Positions 32,502 to 41,107 of a stretch of DNA of 64,000 nucleotides are shown one piece after another; position 1 is the first letter of the stretch, and every line of letters begins with the position of its first letter. The translations under genes were made by a program, and so were the position numbers. Below the pieces are notes generated by a model that worked only from the letters and a program-made list of their open reading frames with translations, was not told the DNA's origin and made no database searches. This stretch comes from Streptosporangium saharense (lineage in GTDB: Bacteria; Actinomycetota; Actinomycetes; Streptosporangiales; Streptosporangiaceae): NCBI RefSeq assembly GCF_014203715.1, contig NZ_JACHJP010000001.1, positions 846,432 to 910,431 of the forward strand. The letters run 5' to 3'.

Positions 32502-33263
32502 GTGACCAACGACTCTCTCCGCCACGCCATGGCCGATGCCAGATTTACCGAAAAAGACCTCGCCGAACGGTGCAAGGTGGATGTCAAAACGGTGTCCCGC
32601 TGGCTGACGGACGAAGGGCGCATGCCCCACCCACGCCACCGGTGGGCCGCCTCCGAAGCGTTGAAAGTGGATGAGTCCGTGCTGTGGCCCGACGCGATAC
32701 GTAACACGGTCAAAACCGGCCCGGACCGCGAGGTCCTGACGGTCTACCCCTACCGGTCCGCCTGCCCCAAAAGCGTGTGGCGCTCCCTGATCACCAACGC
32801 CACCTCAACCATCGTGCTGGCCGGATACACCAACTACTTCCTGTGGCTGGAACACCCCAACTTCGCCACCGTCCTCAAACGCAAAGCCGAACAGGGATGC
32901 CGCATCCGCTTCCTCGTCGGCGACCCCGACAGCGAGGTCACCCGCCGCCGCGAACAGGTCGAGGCCGTACCACTGACCGTCTCCACCCGCATCCGCATCA
33001 CCCTGGCCGAACTCGACCCCCTCAAGAACCTCTCCGGCATCGAGGCCCGCTTCGGCGACGAACACATCGCCCTGTCGGTCTTCCAGTTCGACGACGAGAT
33101 GCTCGTCACCCCCCACCTGGCCAACCTGGTCGGCCACGACTCCCCGATGCTGCACCTCAAACGCCGCCAGGACGACGGCCTCTACGACCGCTTCGCCTAC
33201 CACGCCAACGAACTGTGGCAACACGGCCGCGACATCTGGAACAACGAACCCACCACCACCTGA
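32502..33263 (+). CDS. XRE HTH regulator with DUF5919 domain
   Basis: About 253 aa from GTG 32502 (GAGG 6 nt upstream; ATG readings further upstream lack an RBS). Residues about 1-60 are an HTH (LRHAMADARFTEKDLAERCKVDVKTVSRWLTDEGRMPHPRHRW). The rest matches the DUF5919 type of actinobacterial regulators, with a phospholipase-D-like core pattern (ATSTIVLAGYTNYFLWLEHPNF..., CRIRFLVGDPDSEV). Such proteins are thought to sense a small molecule through the C-terminal fold. It faces the 'PGW' array across a divergent promoter. Confidence 0.8.
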   Translation: MTNDSLRHAMADARFTEKDLAERCKVDVKTVSRWLTDEGRMPHPRHRWAASEALKVDESVLWPDAIRNTVKTGPDREVLTVYPYRSACPKSVWRSLITNATSTIVLAGYTNYFLWLEHPNFATVLKRKAEQGCRIRFLVGDPDSEVTRRREQVEAVPLTVSTRIRITLAELDPLKNLSGIEARFGDEHIALSVFQFDDEMLVTPHLANLVGHDSPMLHLKRRQDDGLYDRFAYHANELWQHGRDIWNNEPTTT

Positions 33264-33284
33264 ACGCACCGGGAGAGTCGCAGG

Positions 33285-33923
33285 ATGGCCGTGCACTCGC
33301 GCTATCTGGACCTTGCCACGCAAATCCGGACACGGATCGAGGCGGGCGAGTGGGAACCCGGGGCCAGGCTGCCGCGACTTGATGACTTCGCCGCGCAGTA
33401 CGGTGCCAACCGCGACACCATCGGCCGGGCCATCGCCGTCCTGGAGTCAGAGGGCTACGTCTGGGCGGTCCAGGGGCGAGGAATCATCGTCCGGCACGGC
33501 ATGATGCGCCTGCGCAGACCACGCGGCAACCTCGTCAAACGCAACGTCGCCACCGACGGCCCCGGCTACTCCTTCCCCTCAGCCTCCGGCCAGGAAGTCT
33601 GGAAACACCATGTTCCGCCCACGGTGTCGGATGAACCCCTGACCGACCCGCGTATCGCCAAACTGCTCGGCGTCCCACCCGGCACGACCGTGACCCGGCG
33701 CTTCCGCGTCACCGGCCCACAGTCGGAACCCCCGTTCCAGATCGCCGTCTCCTGGATCCACCCACGCGGCCTGGCCGACGCCCCCGAGGTGACCGCTCAG
33801 GCCACCGGGCCGGGCGACTGGCTGTATCGGCTGGAGCAGGCCGGACACTGGCCCATCTCGTGGATCGAGTTCCATCGCGCCCGCATGCCCACCAAAAACG
33901 AGGCCGCCCTAACGTCACCGTGA
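33285..33923 (+). CDS. GntR/HutC-family regulator, UTRA domain damaged by a deletion
   Basis: 212 aa. The N-terminal winged helix (YLDLATQIRTRIEAGEWEPGARLPRLDDFAAQYGANRDTIGRAIAVLESEGYV) is intact. The UTRA domain starts normally and runs to RARMPTKNEAAL, then the frame ends at TSP. The next frame immediately continues NVTVIVIDMKP (33911-33951), which is the normal last strand of UTRA. The loop between the two strands is missing, so an internal deletion with frame loss is likely. DNA binding may remain; ligand sensing probably does not. Follows the DUF5919 gene by 21 nt. Confidence 0.7.
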   Translation: MAVHSRYLDLATQIRTRIEAGEWEPGARLPRLDDFAAQYGANRDTIGRAIAVLESEGYVWAVQGRGIIVRHGMMRLRRPRGNLVKRNVATDGPGYSFPSASGQEVWKHHVPPTVSDEPLTDPRIAKLLGVPPGTTVTRRFRVTGPQSEPPFQIAVSWIHPRGLADAPEVTAQATGPGDWLYRLEQAGHWPISWIEFHRARMPTKNEAALTSP

Positions 33924-34258
33924 TCGTCATCGACATGAAACCCACAACCTGACCGCAAGCCGTACCGGCAGATCGGCCCTGGGCTTCACCCACCCAGCGG
34001 CGTTCGGCCATCGGCCGCGTGAACACCGCCTGGTCACCTACCTTCCCGCGAGGCTCCGGTGCTGGTACAGCGCCGGAGCCTTGTGCGTGCCGGGCACCGC
34101 TCGCACAGTGAGGATCAGGAATCCTCAGACGAAGGCGGGGAGCCCCATCACCTCTGAGGAATCATGGCTCGGCGTGATTCCGCGATGGCTGGTCTGAGTC
34201 AGTGGATTCAGGAGACGCCGGCACGCTGGAGATCATTGCTGTCGGACAGGAGAGGTTG
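33924..34258. other. 335-nt gap with the tail of the broken GntR gene
   Basis: The first ~28 nt hold the out-of-frame end of the UTRA domain. CCTCAG (about 34120) and CTGAGG (about 34156) may form a weak hairpin. No gene seen. Confidence 0.4.
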
Positions 34259-34738
34259 ATGACACGTATCGGTGTGACCGGGCACATGGACCTGACGGAA
34301 CAGACGGCCGAGCTGGTGACGCGGGCGCTTCAGGAACGGCTGGGGCAGGTAGGCGGCGAGCTGGTCGGGGTGTCGTGTCTGGCGCGCGGGGCCGACTCGT
34401 TGTTCGCCGACGCCGTACTGCGGGCAGGCGGAGCGCTGGAAGTGGTGCTGCCCTCACGGGACTACCGGCGGGCCAAGGTCAAGGCCGACCACGCCGAACA
34501 GTTCGACCGGCTGCTCGACGCGGCGTCCCGGGTGCGGGTGATGGACTTCGAGCACGCCTCCGGCGAGGCGTATGTCGCGGCCAACGAGACGGTGCTCGGC
34601 TCGGTGCACGAACTGGTCGCGGTATGGGACGGCGTACTGCCAGCAAAGGAAGGCGGAACCGCCGACGTCGTGACCCAGGCACGCCAACGCGGCCTCCCGG
34701 TGCACATCATCTGGCCACAGGGAGCCACACGCGGCTGA
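34259..34738 (+). CDS. SLOG/Rossmann-type protein (YspA-like), putative
   Basis: 159 aa from ATG 34259 (GAGAGG upstream). It starts MTRIGVTGHMDLTEQTAELV, then LVGVSCLARGADSLFADAVL and LEVVLPSRDYR, ending LPVHIIWPQG. The G-V-T-G-H, C-x-A-x-G-A-D and hydrophobic strands match SLOG-superfamily nucleotide-binding proteins. Many SLOG proteins occur in conflict and stress systems. It is convergent with a PP2C-like gene 30 nt away. Confidence 0.65.
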   Translation: MTRIGVTGHMDLTEQTAELVTRALQERLGQVGGELVGVSCLARGADSLFADAVLRAGGALEVVLPSRDYRRAKVKADHAEQFDRLLDAASRVRVMDFEHASGEAYVAANETVLGSVHELVAVWDGVLPAKEGGTADVVTQARQRGLPVHIIWPQGATRG

Positions 34739-34768
34739 CTCTGTAGAAGGCCGCGGTGCCGTACAGGA

Positions 34769-35638
34769 TCAGAGGAGTCGCGGCTGAGGGAAGGGCCAGA
34801 AGGCGGCGGTGGCGTCGTCGTGGGTTTTGGGGCGGGGCCAGCGGGCGCCTTGGGGGTCTTCGTGTTCGGCGGCGCGGACGCGGGTGATCAGGGACTGGGG
34901 GCCGTCGTTGGCCAGGAGGTCGAGGAGTTGGCGCCAGGTGGCCAGGCCGAAGAGGTCAGTCAGGCGGGAGGCGCCGTCGCTGAGCAGGGCGGCGGCCCGC
35001 ACCTGGTCGGCAAGGACGGTTCCGGTCAGGGACTGTTCGGCGGCGAGGGGGTCGGCGGAGGCGGTCCAGAAGCCTCCCTCGCGGTTGCGGTGGCCGTTCA
35101 TGACCTCGATGTAGCGCCGTAGGGCCTCGGTGTGCTCGGGGGTTCCGTTCGGCAGGGCGTCCAGCTCGGCCCGGTGGAGCGCGCCGATCCGTTCGAGCCG
35201 GTCGTCGCTGAGCACGGTCGGCTCCGCCGTACCGGTGTCGAGGATGATCACTGAGTCGGCCAGCACCAGCCACTCCAGGCTGTCGTCCGTACGGCGCAGC
35301 ATCGCGACCGTGGCCGAGGGGGTGCCGGGGTGGGTCAGGTCGCAGGTGAAGTCGTGCAGCGAGGCGACGGTCTTGATCGACCTGGTGAGCAGCTCGGTCA
35401 GGGGCGCGGCGCTCTGGGTCACCTCGGCCAGCAGGGTCGAGCCGAGCATGCGGGCGTACCAGGCGACGCCGTGTGAGCAGCCGGACTCCATGCCGCCGGG
35501 GGTACCCGCCCCGTCCAGGAGGACCACCGCGCCCGAGGTGACCCCGACGAAGTCCTCGTTGGGACGGCTCGGGGAGGAGGGTTCGGTGGCGAGGCTGAGC
35601 CGCATGTCCGTCGTCCTCGTGTCCTGGTCGGGTCGCAT
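34769..35638 (-). CDS. PP2C-like protein phosphatase (diverged)
   Basis: 289 aa. The PP2C order is visible: NEDFVGV (first metal-binding Asp region), VVLLDGAGTPGG (second, D-G motif), LVLADSVIILDTG, and AALLSDGASRLTDLFG (D-G motif near the end). The N-terminal Asp is partly replaced (N-E-D), and the usual G-x-x-x-N-E-D tail is changed, so catalytic activity is uncertain. Such proteins are often annotated as protein phosphatase 2C domain proteins in actinomycetes. Soluble. Confidence 0.68.
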   Translation of the reverse strand: MRPDQDTRTTDMRLSLATEPSSPSRPNEDFVGVTSGAVVLLDGAGTPGGMESGCSHGVAWYARMLGSTLLAEVTQSAAPLTELLTRSIKTVASLHDFTCDLTHPGTPSATVAMLRRTDDSLEWLVLADSVIILDTGTAEPTVLSDDRLERIGALHRAELDALPNGTPEHTEALRRYIEVMNGHRNREGGFWTASADPLAAEQSLTGTVLADQVRAAALLSDGASRLTDLFGLATWRQLLDLLANDGPQSLITRVRAAEHEDPQGARWPRPKTHDDATAAFWPFPQPRLL

Positions 35639-35846
35639 GAGGGTTCCTCGGGTGCGGGGGTGTGTTCGACGCCGGGAGGTGGTGTGCGGGTCACGTCAGG
35701 CGAGCCTTTGGGGGCATGCCCGCCAATGACAGGAAATATGCCCTTATGGAGGGCTGCACGCCTCGGCGGGGACTCGGTGATCAGGGCGCGGGAACAGGCC
35801 ACCGTTCCCGAGATGGCCCAGTGGAACCGGCCGGATCCGCAACTGA

Positions 35847-36731
35847 TCACCCCTGGGACATGGGGCCGGTGATGACGGCGACGATCACCGTGCCGGGTGG
35901 GAAGGCGCCGTTCTCGGCCATCGTGAACACGGCCCGCATCATCTTGGCCACGTAGATCCGGTCCAGACGCAGGCCGTGCCGGGCGGCGAAGTCGTCGGTG
36001 AACGTCTCAAGGGCGGCGTCACTTCTGGCGTAACCGCCCGAGTGGAAGTCCAGGGCGATCGACCAGTTGCCGGACGCCTGGCCGTACGCCTCGGTCTGGA
36101 GGCGGGTGACCTCGTCGGTGAGGAAGGCTCCGCCGCGCAGCACCGAGACGCCGAGCGCCCGCCGCCCAGGCTCCAGGCCCGCGGCGATGCCCGCGAGGGT
36201 GCCGCCCGTGCCGACCGGGCAGCAGACGATGTCGTACGGCACGGCGATCTCGGCGGGCAGTTCGGCGCAACCGTGCACGGCCAGCGCGTTGCTGCCGCCT
36301 TCCGGCAGCAGGTAGAAACGGCCGAACCGCTCTCGGAGCGCCTCGACGACGGGGGCGGTGTGCTTGGCCCGGTAGGTGGTGCGGTCGAGGTAGGTCAGCC
36401 GCATCCCACGTCCGACGGCGAAGGTCAGGACCTCGTTGAGCGGCAGGTGCTCCTCCCCGCGCACGACCCCGACGGTCCTGAACCCGAAGCGGGCACCGGC
36501 CGCGGCTACGGCCCGCAGGTGGTTGGAGTAGGCGCCCCCGAAGGTCAGCAGCGTGTCGTGTCCCAGTTCGGCGGCGCGTGTCAGGTTGTGTCGGAGCTTG
36601 CGCCACTTGTTGCCTGGCAGGTCGGGGTGGAGGAGGTCGTCGCGTTTGAGGAGCAGCCGTACCCCTGCTTGGGCGAGGCGCGGGTCGCGCAGCTCGGTGA
36701 GGGGCGAGGGGGCCACGGGAGCGCCGATCAT
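35847..36731 (-). CDS. 1-aminocyclopropane-1-carboxylate deaminase / D-cysteine desulfhydrase family PLP enzyme
   Basis: 294 aa from ATG 36731 (longer frame has an Arg/Pro-rich leader unlike the family). It is a fold-type II PLP enzyme: the Lys of LLLKRDDLLHPDLPGNKWRKLRHNL is the expected PLP site; TFGGAYSNHLRA and PVGTGGTLAGIAAG bind cofactor phosphate. The catalytic product (ACC deamination, D-Cys or other D-amino-acid breakdown) cannot be told. Its 5' end lies in a run of degenerate repeats. Confidence 0.85.
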   Translation of the reverse strand: MIGAPVAPSPLTELRDPRLAQAGVRLLLKRDDLLHPDLPGNKWRKLRHNLTRAAELGHDTLLTFGGAYSNHLRAVAAAGARFGFRTVGVVRGEEHLPLNEVLTFAVGRGMRLTYLDRTTYRAKHTAPVVEALRERFGRFYLLPEGGSNALAVHGCAELPAEIAVPYDIVCCPVGTGGTLAGIAAGLEPGRRALGVSVLRGGAFLTDEVTRLQTEAYGQASGNWSIALDFHSGGYARSDAALETFTDDFAARHGLRLDRIYVAKMMRAVFTMAENGAFPPGTVIVAVITGPMSQG

Positions 36732-37202
36732 GCGCCACCGGCCGGGGGAGTGGCCACGGGCTGTTCGGCGGTCTCGCGTCCCAGCAGCGGTGGCCGCACG
36801 GACGCACCGGTGGAGGCGGCCAGGGGAACGCCGATCATGCGGCGCCAGCCGACCCGGCTGTGGTGGTCGCATGGGAGCGCCGGTGGAGGCGGTGCCTGAT
36901 CATGCGGTGCCGGTTGGGGAGCGCTGATGGGAGGCGCCGCGGGGTGCTCGGCGGCCTCGTGCCCCGGCCGTGGTGGCTGTACGGGAGCGCTGGTGGGTAC
37001 ATCGGTTCAGGATGCCATCTTCGGCACTGGTCCTTCCGTTCTGAAGGTGAAAGCCGCAATGCAGCCTCCAATCAACGCATATATCCGGACATGCCCGTTG
37101 ATAAGGCATTCCTCTGCCACGCCGTACGACGTCATCATGGGGGGAACCAGCGGCCCGCACCCTGCCGCGGCGGTCGGAGCCCACGTGTGAAGAGGAAGAC
37201 GT
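36732..37202. repeat. Degenerate repeats and promoter region of kynU
   Basis: Copies of a unit containing GGGAGCGCC...GATCATGCGG are found around 36717-36735, 36822-36845, 36870-36910 and 36925-36990 (the last as GGGAGCGCTG). They look like repeated duplications of the start region of the PLP-enzyme gene. To the right (37000-37200) the composition becomes lower in GC; it should hold the kynU promoter. No gene seen. Confidence 0.5.
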
Positions 37203-38486
37203 ATGACCCACTCGTTGACAACCGGCCCGACCCAGCAGGAGCAGGAGGAGGACGCGCTGCGGCGTGACGCGGAGGATCCCGGACGCAGGGAGCTCTTCCT
37301 CGTCCCGCCCGCCGAGGGTGGAAACTACCCGGAGAGCGCCTATCTCGCGGGCAACTCGCTGGGGCTCCAGCCGAAGGCCACCAGGACCGAGCTGCTCGCC
37401 GACCTGGACGCCTGGGCGAAGCTCGGTGTCGAGGGGCATCTTGAGGCGGAACGTCCCTGGCTGCCCTACCACGAGCTGCTCACCGAGCCCGCCGCCCGGC
37501 TCGTCGGCGCGCTGCCCGAGGAGACCGTGGTGATGAACTCGCTGACGGTCAACCTGCACCTGCTGATGGTGTCGTTCTACCGGCCGCAGGGGAGGCGCAC
37601 CCGGATCGTCATCGAGGACACGGCCTTCCCCTCCGACAGCTACGCGGTGCGCAGCCAGGCCCGTTTCCACGGCCTCGACCCGGACGCCACGGTGGTACGG
37701 CTGCGCGACGGCGGGGAGGTTCTCGACTACCTGGCGCGTGAGGGGGAGACGGTCGCGCTGGTGATGCTCGGCGGGGTGAACTACCTGACCGGCGAACTCA
37801 TGGACATCCCCGCGATCACCGCCGCCGGGCACGCGGCAGGGGCCGTCGTGGGCTGGGACCTGGCGCACGCGGCGGGCAACGTCCCGCTGAGCCTGCACGA
37901 GTGGGGGCCGGACTTCGCCGCCTGGTGCTCCTACAAGTACCTCAACTCGGGTCCCGGCGCCCTCGGCGGCGTCTTCGTCCACCAGCGGCACCTGGGCGAT
38001 CCCTCGCTGCCGCGCTTCGAGGGCTGGTGGAGCACCGAGCAGGCGACCCGCTTCCTGATGGACCCGGTCTCCAGGCCGCCCGCGACCGCCGACGCCTGGC
38101 AGATCTCCAACCCGCCGATCTACGCGATGGGCCCGGTGCGCACCTCGCTCGAACTCTTCGACCGGGTCGGGATGGCCGAACTGCGGGCCCGGAGCGTACG
38201 GCTCACCGCCTACCTGGAGAGCCTGCTCGACGAGATCGTGCCGTCCAGGCCGCTCAGCGTGGTCACCCCGCGCGACCCCGAACGCCGGGGCTGCCAGCTC
38301 TCCCTGCGGATCGAGCGCGGCAGCGCCGCCGAACTGGCCGGGCGGCTGCGCCGGGAGTACGGCGTCGTCACCGACGCCAGGGAGCCGGACATCGTCAGGG
38401 TGGCGCCGACCCCGCTCTACTCGACCTACCACGACTGCTGGCGCGCCGTCGTCGCGCTGGCCGACTGCGTCCAGGAGGAGTCGTGA
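37203..38486 (+). CDS. kynU: Kynureninase
   Basis: 427 aa PLP enzyme that cleaves kynurenine/3-hydroxykynurenine to anthranilate/3-hydroxyanthranilate plus alanine. It has YLAGNSLGLQPKATR at the start, DTAFPSDSYAV, the Asp of GWDLAHAAGNVPL and the PLP lysine in AWCSYKYLNSGPG. Length is normal. First gene of a coupled operon; the TGA overlaps the start of the monooxygenase (GTGA). Confidence 0.95.
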   Translation: MTHSLTTGPTQQEQEEDALRRDAEDPGRRELFLVPPAEGGNYPESAYLAGNSLGLQPKATRTELLADLDAWAKLGVEGHLEAERPWLPYHELLTEPAARLVGALPEETVVMNSLTVNLHLLMVSFYRPQGRRTRIVIEDTAFPSDSYAVRSQARFHGLDPDATVVRLRDGGEVLDYLAREGETVALVMLGGVNYLTGELMDIPAITAAGHAAGAVVGWDLAHAAGNVPLSLHEWGPDFAAWCSYKYLNSGPGALGGVFVHQRHLGDPSLPRFEGWWSTEQATRFLMDPVSRPPATADAWQISNPPIYAMGPVRTSLELFDRVGMAELRARSVRLTAYLESLLDEIVPSRPLSVVTPRDPERRGCQLSLRIERGSAAELAGRLRREYGVVTDAREPDIVRVAPTPLYSTYHDCWRAVVALADCVQEES

Positions 38487-39796
38487 CCGTCGCCGTCGTC
38501 GGAGCCGGGCTCACCGGTTGCCTGCTCGCCTGCTATCTGGCCCGCCGTGGCCTCGACGTGACCGTCTACGAGCGGCGCCCCGACCCGCGTGCGGGCACGC
38601 CGGAGCGTGGCCGGTCGATCAACCTGGCCATCTCCGAGCGTGGCCGGGACGCGCTGCGCAGGATCGGCCTTGAGGACCAGGTCATGGCCGACGCGCTGCC
38701 GATGCGCGGCCGGATGATCCACCCGGTGAGCGGGCCGCTCGACTTCCAGCCCTACAGCCACGACGGCGAGATGGCGATCAACTCGATCAGCAGGGGAGCG
38801 CTCAACAACACGCTGCTCGACGCCGCCGAGGCCGCCCCCGGGGTGAAGGTCTTCTTCGGCCACCGGCTGACCGGGCTGGACCCGGCGACCGGGGCGATGA
38901 CCTTCCAGACGCCCGACGGGCCGGTCGAGACGGTCGCCGACGTCGTGCTCGGCGCCGACGGGGCGGGCTCCGCCGTACGGGGACAACTGCTGGCGCACCG
39001 GGACATCGAGGAGAGCCTGGACTTTCTCGACTACGGCTACAAGGAGCTGACGATCCCGGCGGTCGACGGGGAGTTCGCGCTGGACCCGGGCGCGCTGCAC
39101 ATCTGGCCGCGCGGCACCTCCATGATGATCGCGCTGCCCAACCCCGACCGGTCCTTCACCTGCACGATGTTCTGGCCGACCGGCGGCACCGCGAGTTTCG
39201 CCTCGCTGAGCAGCCCGGCGGCCATCGAGCGGCACTTCCGCGACCACTACCCGGACGTGGTGCCGCTCGCGCCGACGCTGGTTGACGACTACCTGCACAA
39301 CCCGGTCGGGCTGCTCGGCACGGTCCGCTGCGCGCCCTGGCAGTCGGACGGCAGGGTCGGCCTGATCGGGGACGCGGCGCACGCGATCGTGCCGTTCTAC
39401 GGCCAGGGCGCCAACTGCGGCTTCGAGGACGTGGTCGTGCTCGACCAGTGCCTCGACGAGACCGGGGGCTCCTGGTCCAGTGCCCTGTCGCTGTACGAAC
39501 GGCGCCGCAAGGAGAACGCGGACGCGATCGCCGAGATGGCGCTGGAGAACTTCACCGAGATGCGCGACAAGGTCGCCTCCCCGGTGTTCCGGCTGGTCAA
39601 GGGCATCGAGCACCGGCTTGAGCGGGCGCTGCCCGGCCGTTACGTGTCGCGCTACGAGCTGGTCTCCTTCTCCACGGTGCCCTACGCCCAGGTCAGGCGC
39701 CGGGTGCGGACCCAGCAGCGGCTGCTCGCCGGGGCGGCCGCCGTGCTCGCCGGGGCGCTCGTTGCGGGGCTCGCCGGTCTCAGGCGCAGGTCATGA
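38483..39796 (+). CDS. kmo: Kynurenine 3-monooxygenase (FAD)
   Basis: 437 aa from GTG 38483, overlapping kynU by 4 nt. FAD-binding GxGxxG-type motif VAVVGAGLTGCLLACYL at the start, the DG-type motif VVLGADGAGSAVRG, and GLIGDAAHAIVPFYGQGANCGFED (GD motif). A C-terminal hydrophobic segment (LLAGAAAVLAGALVAGLAGL) may anchor it in the membrane, as in other KMOs. It hydroxylates kynurenine at C3. Confidence 0.93.
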   Translation: MTVAVVGAGLTGCLLACYLARRGLDVTVYERRPDPRAGTPERGRSINLAISERGRDALRRIGLEDQVMADALPMRGRMIHPVSGPLDFQPYSHDGEMAINSISRGALNNTLLDAAEAAPGVKVFFGHRLTGLDPATGAMTFQTPDGPVETVADVVLGADGAGSAVRGQLLAHRDIEESLDFLDYGYKELTIPAVDGEFALDPGALHIWPRGTSMMIALPNPDRSFTCTMFWPTGGTASFASLSSPAAIERHFRDHYPDVVPLAPTLVDDYLHNPVGLLGTVRCAPWQSDGRVGLIGDAAHAIVPFYGQGANCGFEDVVVLDQCLDETGGSWSSALSLYERRRKENADAIAEMALENFTEMRDKVASPVFRLVKGIEHRLERALPGRYVSRYELVSFSTVPYAQVRRRVRTQQRLLAGAAAVLAGALVAGLAGLRRRS

Positions 39797-40479
39797 CGGA
39801 GGACCGCGCCGTCCTGGAGAGGGCCGCGCCCGGTCCTGACGAGACGGTCGAGTACGGCCCGGCCCCCGACCAGGTGACCGACCTGTGGCACGGGACGGGG
39901 CCGACGGTGGCGCTGGTCCACGGCGGGTTCTGGCGGCCCGAGTATGACCGGCTCCACCTGCGTCCCATGGCGAACGCGCTGCGCGAGGCGGGCTGGAACG
40001 TCGCCGTTGTCGAGTACCGCCGCGAGCCCGGCCACCCGGACGCGGCGGTCGAGGACGTCCGTACCGCGCTCGCCGCGCTTGGTCCCGCCGTGGTCGCCGG
40101 TCACTCGGCCGGTGGCCACCTTGCCCTGCTCGCGAGCCCGGAGGAGGCCGGGGTCCTCGCCCTGGCCCCGGTGGCCGACCTGGGGCTCGCCCACCGGCTC
40201 GACCTCGACGAGGGCGCGGTCGCCGACTTCCTCGGCGGCCCGCCCGACGGGCGTCCCGATCTCGATCCGGTACGGCTGGACGCCCGCCCGGGGCGGGTGA
40301 CGATCGTGCACGGCACCGAGGACGGGCGGGTTCCCGTCGAGGTCTCCGAGTCCTACGTCGCCGCCCGTCCCGAGGTCTCGCTGGTGCGGCTTCCCGGTGC
40401 CGGGCATTTTGTGGTTATTGACCCGGAAAGTGATGTCTGGTCGATTGTTCTGAGGGAATTGGCAGCCCTCGTCCGTTGA
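39793..40479 (+). CDS. Alpha/beta hydrolase, probable kynurenine formamidase-like
   Basis: 228 aa; ATG overlaps the KMO stop (ATGA). The oxyanion HGGFW motif and nucleophile GHSAGGHLA are typical of arylformamidase/esterase-type enzymes, and the catalytic Asp/His are likely in HGTEDGRVP and GAGHFVVID. Being the third gene of a kynurenine operon, it probably hydrolyses N-formylkynurenine. The tryptophan dioxygenase that would make this substrate is not nearby. Confidence 0.82.
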   Translation: MTEDRAVLERAAPGPDETVEYGPAPDQVTDLWHGTGPTVALVHGGFWRPEYDRLHLRPMANALREAGWNVAVVEYRREPGHPDAAVEDVRTALAALGPAVVAGHSAGGHLALLASPEEAGVLALAPVADLGLAHRLDLDEGAVADFLGGPPDGRPDLDPVRLDARPGRVTIVHGTEDGRVPVEVSESYVAARPEVSLVRLPGAGHFVVIDPESDVWSIVLRELAALVR

Positions 40480-40561
40480 CGCGGTGGTTTTTTGATGGTT
40501 CTCCGGGTTACTGGGGTTTCGATCAGTACGGTGATCCCAGCCCCCGAAGGAGAAACCGCAT

Positions 40562-41107
40562 ATGACATCTCCAACCCCTCAGGAGTTGAGAAAGCTTCAG
40601 GAACCCGCGTACTGGCTGATCTTCGCGCTGCCCTGGCCCGAGTCCCAGGGGGACGCCGCGATGGCGGAGGCCGCCTACGTCGTCGCGCCGCCGCTCGTCC
40701 CCAGGAACCAGGTGTCGGAGAACGCCGAGGGGGTCTTCGCGGTGGCCCACTTCCACGTCAAGGAGAACCCGGGCCGCAGGACCGTCTGGTTCAGCGACCT
40801 CACCCGGTGGCTGGCCGGGCGGGACAACAGTTGGCAGGGGCTTGGGGTGGACTGGGAGGCGGCACTGCGCGAGATCCACGAGCTGCCCACGTTCGGGATG
40901 TTCCTGCAGGTCAGCAGGCGGGGCTACATGTTCCTGCTGGACGGCTCACCGGAGGGGGCGACGGTGACCTATCCCGGAGGGGAGCGGGAACGCCTGACCG
41001 CGCGGGAGCGCGAGGCGGTGCACGCCGACTTCGAGGCCAGGATCACGCGTGACTGGGCGAACTACATCGGGGAGATGGCCGCGCGGGGGATGATCCACCT
41101 TCACTGA
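40562..41107 (+). CDS. Hypothetical protein (181 aa)
   Basis: Soluble, acidic, no signal or membrane segment. It starts MTSPTPQELRKLQEPAYWLIFALPWPES, and AGGAGAAAC lies just upstream. There is a WFSDLTRWLAGRDNSW... segment and an acidic helical end. Not recognised. Its 3' end overlaps by 7 nt with a small convergent ORF (41101-41265). Confidence 0.75.
   Translation: MTSPTPQELRKLQEPAYWLIFALPWPESQGDAAMAEAAYVVAPPLVPRNQVSENAEGVFAVAHFHVKENPGRRTVWFSDLTRWLAGRDNSWQGLGVDWEAALREIHELPTFGMFLQVSRRGYMFLLDGSPEGATVTYPGGERERLTAREREAVHADFEARITRDWANYIGEMAARGMIHLH

Noticed and set aside
21200-37200. Transposase, integrase or relaxase genes in the accessory region
   Set aside because: I looked for DDE, tyrosine/serine recombinase and relaxase patterns and saw none. 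The only mobile-like item is the BldC/excisionase-like HTH protein.
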